Shown here piece by piece: positions 57,612-64,000 of a stretch of DNA of 64,000 nucleotides. Below the pieces are notes generated by a model. That model had not been told where the DNA came from and did no database searches. It saw only the letters and a program-made list of their open reading frames with translations. Positions within the stretch are counted from its first letter, which is position 1; every line of letters starts with the position of its first letter. The stretch spans positions 91,975,330 to 92,039,329 of the forward strand of contig CM049307.1 in NCBI GenBank assembly GCA_026874595.1. The letters are read 5' to 3'. The position numbers were made by a program, and so were the translations under genes. This DNA is from Sipunculus nudus (Eukaryota > Annelida > Sipuncula > Golfingiida > Sipunculidae).

Positions 57612-57880
57612 CTGTTAGGGCAGCGCCCCGGACTTCCACGGGAGTGGCACGGACACCCACGGCATAGCCCCGTCAGAGCTACGGATGAGCCCCGGATCAC
57701 CACGAATCGCCTCGGCAGTTTTTGACATCCAAAAACTGACGGCTCGCCCTCCCGGACCGTCCCGGAACATTCCGGACTTTCCCGGACCTTCCCGGACCCT
57801 CCCGGCAGCGCTACGGCTTACACCCCGTATCCCCCTGAACCTATCCTTGGCACTGCCGTAGCTCTGCCGGGTCCTCTATG
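57612..57880. repeat. GC-rich block with 10-bp minisatellite and inverted repeats
   Basis: Five consecutive 10-mers of the form CCCGGACCNT run from 57,751 to 57,800. A hairpin, AGTTTTTG-ACATC-CAAAAACT, is centred near 57,727. CCGTCAGAGCTACGG (about 57,668) is mirrored by CCGTAGCTCTGCCGG (about 57,857). The block is far more GC-rich than its surroundings. Its function is unknown. Confidence 0.75.
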
Positions 57881-58490
57881 GGACTTGTACTTTAGATGTA
57901 CAAGCCACTGGTTTCCTATATTGTAGTATGTAAATTACAAATAGCAGGGTACATAGAATGTCCTATTAGGATTTTTTAGATAATTATTTTAGATCTTATT
58001 TCTTAAATCAACTCATTTTAATTTATAGTTAACTCTTAAGAAATTTTTAACAAGTGCAAATTTTTAATGTAAGCTTGTATATTTTAGTGACTCTGTTTCT
58101 TGTCATAATTTGTCATGTGTTGCCGTACTATGGTTGTTCTCTCGGTATCACATTAGAAATAAGTGTCTTTATAATACTTTTATGTGTTATCCTCGGTAAC
58201 TTTATATGTATGTTGCACGTGTATGAATTTTACCAAATAAACATGCTTAGAACATGTACTGCGCGCCACCTGGTGGCAAATTATACAACTAATTTTCGTC
58301 TCTCTGACCAGTGATAATTAAAGCCTAGTAGACTGGCCCAGTCAATGAAATGGCTCTGACAGAGATATCAAACGGCTCTCATTGAGTCGCACTTGGTGCC
58401 GGTAATGCTACCAAGTGGCAACTTACATATAACCAATTACTACTCTCTGACCCTCTTATTTAGTGATAAGAGCTAGAACTGAGTTACGTC
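57881..58490. other. intergenic; hydrophobic small frame not called
   Basis: An 86-codon frame at 58,054-58,314 encodes a hydrophobic stretch (about two membrane-like segments) but has no recognisable family and may be chance in T-rich DNA. Confidence 0.4.
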
Positions 58491-58599
58491 GCGCCATCGG
58501 TACATGGAATCACGTTTCATTTGAAGCATTTTAGCAGTAAACATCAATACACTAAAGCCCAGGCAGGGCTAAAAGCCTAGGTCTCACTTACCATGTTCT

Positions 58600-59060
58600 T
58601 GAAGGTCGTGTGAGGATTTGATTGGACGTAGCCTTTACCATACGAAACCGTAGGGGGACGTGAATGAACGTGAATGGTCGTGTGGGGCCCACATTCTCTT
58701 TGAAATGTTCAAATTCAACGGGACAGAAGTCACAGAACATGGTATAGATCCTCTTATCAACCCAGAACGTGGTCCATTGCTGTAGGATACCGTAGGAGAA
58801 CGTATTCGTAATTGAACGTGGTCACCGTGCCGCTTCAGTGACTCTGCCGAATAGGAGAACATAGATAATTTAACAGTAGCAGTACCGACCGTCTCGTTAG
58901 CGAGACCGTACGTGGCCACCACTGGGAGGAACGTGGTCTACCCACATTCTTCTACGGCAAGCTACATTTTACCGTTGGAGAACGTGGTATGACCGTTGCA
59001 ATGCCGAAGCAGCACCGTGGATGAACGCGAAATACCGTTGGAACAACTTGCCACGAACGT
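58600..59060. repeat. GAACGTGG/ACCGTNGG-rich segment
   Basis: GAACGTGG occurs repeatedly with variants of ACCGTTGG/ACCGTAGG over about 450 bp, together with a small hairpin GTCTCG-TTAG-CGAGAC (about 58,891). It is irregular, so not a simple tandem array. No protein was recognised. Confidence 0.5.
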
Positions 59061-59268
59061 CACAAAACGTTCACAAATGGCTAGGATGCAGATACTGGTA
59101 TACCCTCATTAACATTATACGTACGAACCTGGTATTTCGATAATGGACATTCAAAAGATATACCATGCATTTACGGAGCGCGGAACAATAGAAGGAACAC
59201 TTACATAATACATGTAGCATTCCCTAGCTTTCAGAAAATTATACCCTTAGGCCAAAATAAAAAAAAAT

Positions 59269-59566
59269 GTATGGTTCTCAGGCACTTTTTTTCAGAAATC
59301 AATGCGGGCGGGCGGTTTTTTTTTTTTATTTATTTTTTTTTTGTATGTTTCGATAAAAATGACAAATGATTAGGGAAAAGCATGATAATAACAGATTTAT
59401 TTGCTTAACAAGGAAAAGCCCTACATAAAAAAGGAAATGATTTTATCTCCTTGAAAGAAATTTTCGAGCGGTTGCAGCACAAAATTGGTAAGTTTCTATT
59501 GAAATTCAAATAAAAATTTTTGATGCGGGGTTTAAAATTGATGCGGGCGGTGCCTGAGAACCATAC
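59269..59566. mobile_element. MITE-like element with perfect 17-bp inverted ends
   Basis: GTATGGTTCTCAGGCAC (59,269-59,285) and its exact complement (59,550-59,566) bound 298 bp. The inverted match continues imperfectly inward (GCCCGC / GCGGGC next to ATTGATGC). If TA is the duplicated target, the true ends are TGGTTCTCAGGCAC. There is no coding capacity. Confidence 0.75.
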
Positions 59567-61690
59567 CTTTTATTTTATTTTATTTTTTTTTTTGCCTTTC
59601 TTTTATTCATGTTATGGCCGGATATTGTTTAATTCAGGGGCAGATAGGGGATTTAAATAAAGGGGGGGGGGGGGGTCATATATGGATATGGCGAAGCAAT
59701 TAAGCCCCAAGATAGCCGATAGGGAAAGTATGGGAGGTCAGTATATTCTTTTTTATATATTTGTAGATTCTCCCACATGGGGTCTGTATTTTCTTTGTTC
59801 TGTGTACACGTTCAAGTCCACCTGCATTACAGCTAGCTGTGATGCAAGTCAACTTGCATGGGTTTTCAAAAAAAGAATACATGTACACCCAGTTTGTTCT
59901 TATGAACATAGTAACTTCCTCCGACTGATCATGACTTACCGGTAAATCATGCTTACTTATACGCTGTTCGAGACATGTGGATGATCCTTTCAGAAAACTT
60001 GAGAAATTCCACCTAACGAAAATATTATATCTCAGCTATTTTTTATTGTTTCTTTATTTATTACTTTTTTTAAAGGACAGGTAAAGTACTCTTCGGCAGT
60101 GTTTCTCACTGTCAAATCTTTGAAAAACACTGATCAGTATAGTGATGATAAGCGAGCAAAAATATCTGTCCTGTGTTCTTCACATGCCCTACGAGCTAGC
60201 AACCTCTGTGGGTAAACTTTTTACAACGTATCATCTGCCAGTGGTCCGACTGTCTGAGTAAAGGCCACGCAAACCATGGAACATTTCAGATAAAGAAACA
60301 GTTTCAAGTACCGCAGTTGCAAAGTTTTTTTTTTTTTTTTTTTTTTTAAGAGAGTTCCCCTTTTCGTTCATTAACACAATATGGAGCTAAATTGCTTTGT
60401 CATTTAAGTATATTCCAATTTGAGGCCAAAAATTATTGAAATTTTCCTGTCATAAACACAATATTAGATTTTATACGATTTTATTCCAGGCAAGTAAGAT
60501 CTGGAGTTTTTCTAAAATTTTTATTCGGCTTTATCCAGAAGGCGACGCCGCAAATATATGCAGTTATGCAAAAGCTAGTTGGGGCTTGATGTGAGCGGGA
60601 TATTACAAAAAGAAACAGCTGATAGAAATGTCCTGCGACCTGAAGGCGGGAAATGTTGGACGAATCAGTTTTTATAGCCAAGGGAGTGTTACGTCTTACG
60701 TAAAGTTTAACTTGGTGTGCACATGTCTTCGCCTCGCGATGCCGTGCATGACCCACGCCTTATAAGACCGTACCTGATACATAATATTTCACTGCGGTGC
60801 AACCAATATATATTTAAAAAAATAAGATGGTGTAGTATTTAGTACTTGGGTAGTATTTTTGCTTTATTAATCCCTTTTTATTCTATTTGTCAGAGTTTGT
60901 AGGTCGAAAAGGGGAGGGGATGCTCAAATTTCCCCCTAATTAATCCGTTCCTGGTTATTTATGCTCCATGCCACTTAGCAAAAATGTACGGAAATACCCT
61001 CAATAAATGGATTCGGAACAACCTGGTTACCTAACAATCTATTAAATAATTAAGAAACTCACTTAAAGAAAGGAATATCATATTCTAGGGGCCTATTTGA
61101 TTATTATGGTGTGAGAATGCATTGGTTTTCTAGTGTGCTTACTATGGTCTTTTTCAACCAATCGCAATCATGTCCATATGTTTTTTTCTAAAATCTGTTT
61201 TAGTTACATTTCGAAGGGAAAATTTTGATGTTGGGTAGATGATTAAAGGGCCCAATTTTTAACAAAATAAATAATTACCCAAATTACACCTTATTAAGAA
61301 ATAGAATTATTTTAAACAATGAGAAATCAGTCTAAATTTTTCAACATATATCAGCCCCGCTAATGGCGGTCAAGGTCATTGGTCACATGCAAAGACAGCC
61401 TAAAAATGACAGCTACTTATTGGATTTGGGTGATTTCATGGAACATTTAAAAAAACTATATAACCAGGTAAAACAAAGATGGCTGTACATGCAGGCAGAC
61501 ATATAATCTGCCAGGTCGTTGTAAAGAGTCCAAAAAGTTTTGAAACTTAAACTAGAGATTTATTTAACATTTTTAATTGCCATATTATAGGCTGTCACAT
61601 TCACATGCAAATTTCTAAGAAATCATTGAAAAATATAAACTTTTAAGAAAATTATCTAAAAATAGACAGGAGGACACTGATTGTTGGAAC
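59567..61690. other. intergenic, no gene seen
   Basis: Homopolymers near 59,661 (G) and 60,326-60,347 (T). No recognised gene; the longest frames (about 90 codons) lack any known domain. Confidence 0.45.
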
Positions 61691-61693
61691 GGA

Positions 61694-61698
<5 letters not shown>

Positions 61699-61742
<44 letters not shown>
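61699..61742. repeat. (TA)n microsatellite
   Basis: About 22 uninterrupted TA units. Confidence 0.97.
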
Positions 61743-61747
<5 letters not shown>

Positions 61748-62450
61748 AGTTGTACGCTGTAAAGGTTATATATACAGTTTTGTCTTGTGCAAATCTGCTT
61801 AGCAGAAGTCAGTATTTCGACTCACCTGTTTCAAATATGAACCTTTTCGTCATTTTTGAAAATGTATAATGCAATACAAAATTTAAATTTCATTTGAAAT
61901 CGTGTTACTTAAAAACTTAAAACATGTTTAAATATCTTCAGAAATTTAATGTGAATTTCATGAATAAGTATGGCATAAAAAATATATTATAAAAAAAAAA
62001 TAGCTTTTAATTATTATAATATATTGTTTAAACTAATGGTTAACATAAAAATACATATGTGTCAGCTGATCATCAATAATATCATTTCAATCTTTTCAAT
62101 ATCACGCAAAATAAACATTTTTCTAACATATACATCTATGGCTTAACTATTGCAAATGTGTCATTTTTTTGGTAATTTTTCTTTACTTGTGCCATATATA
62201 TTCGTCTATGCCATTTTTGTTTGTCCCATTTTCGAATGTGCCGATTTTCGTCTGGTCCGGTCTGGTTATTAGCTGTCCGATATTTAAGGGACTTGTCCAA
62301 ACGGTCCAGTCCATTTATTAATTGCATGTAATAGTAAATCAAGACAAGAATTAATTACAAGAATGTGAAGAAATAGCATGATTGGTGATTAAGTCCTACT
62401 TGTTTGAATTAACGAACTGCAAATAATAAAATGAATAATCTGAATTCAAT
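61743..62450. other. intergenic, no gene seen
   Basis: AT-rich, nothing recognised. Confidence 0.4.
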
Positions 62451-62453
62451 ACT

Positions 62454-62955
62454 ATTAAAGGGAGCAATATTTTGCCTACTATTCCGCGCTCACAGTTCAG
62501 TTTTGCTTTATACAAAAGATTACCAGCAAAAACATCCCAGCACACAGGCTCAGTACCTCGCATACGGCGGTTTAGCACCTTGTTATGGTTCTGCGTGTTG
62601 ATAAACTCAGTCGACTTGTGTTTGTTTATCGAAACAATCCCGCGTGACTGGCCGTGAGGTCCGAATTGGAGCAACAACACGTCATGTTTCAGCCAGCAGA
62701 AACATGTATTTCATTTTTGGGGGGCCAAGAAGTCAGAGAATCTCCAGATTGACACGTGTTGTAGCCCGGCGATGCATGCGCTGTTTATGTTTACACCTGT
62801 GATCGCGCCCAGTGCACTATTTTTAAAACTCGTTTACAGAAGTAAGCAAACGGTTTCAGGGCGATAGTTTGGCAGGTGCCTATTCATTTTAAAGGGAAGA
62901 GGCTATTTTTCCGTATTAATTCAACGTGCTTTATGGGTGACTGGGCCCCTTTAAT
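62454..62955 (+). mobile_element. MITE-like element, best copy of the TTAAAGG family
   Basis: About 500 bp bounded by TTAAAGGGAGC on the left and GGGCCCCTTTAA on the right, so TTAA stands at both borders with inverted AGGG/CCCT ends. The interior matches 12,150-12,660 and, in reverse, 1,895-2,553. There is no coding capacity; a 94-codon minus-strand frame across it is not a gene. Confidence 0.7.
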
Positions 62956-63530
62956 GTTAAATACAGTTTTATAAATTAATACAACAATAAATGCATATTT
63001 CCATGCATATATTCTCTCCGTTTACTCTCAGGCCTTCCATGTCACTCGATCGATCATAATTAACACCGATACACACTACCTACTAACTTATATATTTTAC
63101 GTGACTTCTTCATTTAAGCACTTAACTTGGCGCCAGGAAAGACCAAGCTAGCTGACGGGTTGAAACTTAACTTTTTGCCAGTTGATTTGGTACATTTATT
63201 GTAGTTAAGCCGTCTTTCTTTGAGAAACTAACTTCAAAATCCAAACACATTGTCAATAATATATGTTAGGTTATCAGCTTCTTATTAAAGAAACAAATTT
63301 ATCTATAGCACAAGCAAAGAAATTAATAAAGAAGGCGTGTTCCGGAACAGCTTGGACCGGTCCGACCCAAGGATGAGCCGTACGTCCTGGCCCGTCCAGT
63401 ATTTTGTATTCGTGATCCAGAATAATAAAACACTTGTAATACAAGTGATTGCATGGTATGACTATTATTGGGTCGTTTAACCTGATTCCGTCGTAGTATT
63501 TCTAAGAACATTGGAGATATGAAGACCTTT
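62956..63530. other. intergenic, upstream of the terminal exon
   Basis: No recognised gene. GGACCGGTCCGACCC (about 63,356) is partly palindromic, with no assigned role. Confidence 0.4.
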
Positions 63531-63533
63531 TAT

Positions 63534-63540
63534 TATAAAT
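63534..63540 (+). promoter_or_regulatory. candidate TATA box of the terminal gene
   Basis: TATAAAT followed by AGGG, about 109 bp before the ATG at 63,643. It leaves room for a transcription start near 63,565 and a 5' leader of about 75-80 bases. Confidence 0.5.
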
Positions 63541-63642
63541 AGGGATTCAAGCGCCTGTGACTCTATTCTTTGCCTCAGTGTCTGGCTTGTTGTCGGCATT
63601 CCTCGGCCGCACTCGGCGTTTTGTATCTCGGGGAAAACTGTC

Positions 63643-63760
63643 ATGGCGTCGTCATCGAGAGGCAGGAACCCAACAGCCATGGAAGCACAACAAATTGATC
63701 ACTTGAGAAAGAAATTATTCGCATCTGGATCAGAACCTGAAGAAGAGGAAGAGGTCTCGG
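63643..63760 (+). CDS. probable first coding exon of a gene running off the window
   Basis: The ATG at 63,643 (G at -3, G at +4) opens 39 codons: MASSSRGRNPTAMEAQQIDH, then LRKKLFASGSE and an acidic PEEEEEV stretch. It runs into GG|GTGAGTGAG at 63,760/63,761, a near-consensus 5' splice donor that leaves phase 1. Read through, the frame stops two codons later, as expected if an intron begins here. The peptide looks like a short, disordered, charged N-terminus; I do not recognise the protein. The upstream TATA box, relatively CpG-rich leader and strong start context support a real promoter and exon. No retroelement motif is visible. Confidence 0.5.
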
Positions 63761-64000
63761 GTGAGTGAGCTGATTTAAATGCCCCGGAGAGGGCTACATG
63801 TTATATTTGTACTGAGTTTCAATTTGCGAAATTCTCCCAGGTTTCCTTACAGATTGTGTCCCCAGATGGCGCCAGCAGACACCAAGACTTCTGAATTTCT
63901 GCCTCCAGAATGTGATGTAGCTCACGTGCATGAATAAAAAAAAAATGATATTCAGTGTAGGCCTTTTGACCACAAAAACAATTTGTATCCACTTATTTAT
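63761..64000 (+). other. probable start of intron 1 of the terminal gene
   Basis: Follows the candidate splice donor. No acceptor or second exon is recognised before the window ends. Confidence 0.35.

Noticed and set aside
58054-58314. Small membrane protein gene
   Set aside because: Hydrophobicity follows from T-rich sequence; no family, promoter or splice context was recognised.

Overview
This looks like a stretch of an AT-rich, intron-bearing animal genome, most likely a mollusc and plausibly a bivalve. The window has no bacterial-style gene density, operons or ribosome binding sites. It is dominated by microsatellites, long G/C homopolymers, short inverted-repeat elements, LINE and Penelope-type retroelement remnants, and tandem repeats ending in the palindromic TCAGCTGAGC motif that I associate with molluscan Helitron-like/pearl-type elements. 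The taxon is inference; the sequence itself carries no name.

The only complete protein-coding genes are three same-strand, single-exon copies of an SLC5-family sodium/solute symporter (SLC5A8/A12/A6 branch) at 13,737-15,647, 20,612-22,300 (original frame runs on to 22,523) and 40,403-42,187. Copy 1 is intact: 636 residues ending in STRV, a class I PDZ ligand. Copy 2 is about 93-94% identical by eye but has one extra T in a T-run just after the last membrane segment, which removes the cytoplasmic tail. Copy 3 is a pseudogene with at least four lesions. Each copy sits in a much larger duplicated unit: about 1.9 kb of shared upstream sequence, about 2 kb of shared 3' flank, and further blocks downstream. 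An orphan unit without a gene lies at about 31.9-34.1 kb, and more fragments lie at 1.0-1.2, 5.3-5.96, 11.2-11.7, 25.5-28.0, 35.2-38.4 and 47.7-53.2 kb. The left and middle of the window are therefore one mosaic of repeated local duplications, later split by transposon insertions.

Mobile elements: (i) a family of miniature LTR elements (4,878-5,264; 53,293-53,577; 55,783-56,180) with about 156-bp LTRs, a 119-bp interior, a tRNA-Pro-type primer-binding site, a polypurine tract and, in the best copy, a 4-bp target duplication. Their LTRs carry a tRNA-like A box and B box at tRNA spacing. (ii) Two solo LTRs of about 800 bp (6,724-7,530 and 51,535-52,330). (iii) A 5'-truncated CR1/L2-like LINE (46,648-47,740, minus) and a second LINE fragment (57,366-57,611). 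(iv) A decayed Penelope-like element with GIY-YIG remnants (about 44,520-45,420). (v) Several MITE-like inverted-repeat elements. (vi) Two arrays of about 0.3-kb repeats (8,584-10,252 and about 36,400-37,905).

The right end (53-64 kb) is outside the symporter duplications. It has a GC-rich block with a 10-bp minisatellite (57.6-57.9 kb) and, at the very end, a TATA box followed by a probable first coding exon with a consensus splice donor (63,534-63,760) of a gene continuing past the window. Element and block borders were found by eye and are accurate to roughly 5-50 bp unless terminal bases are given.
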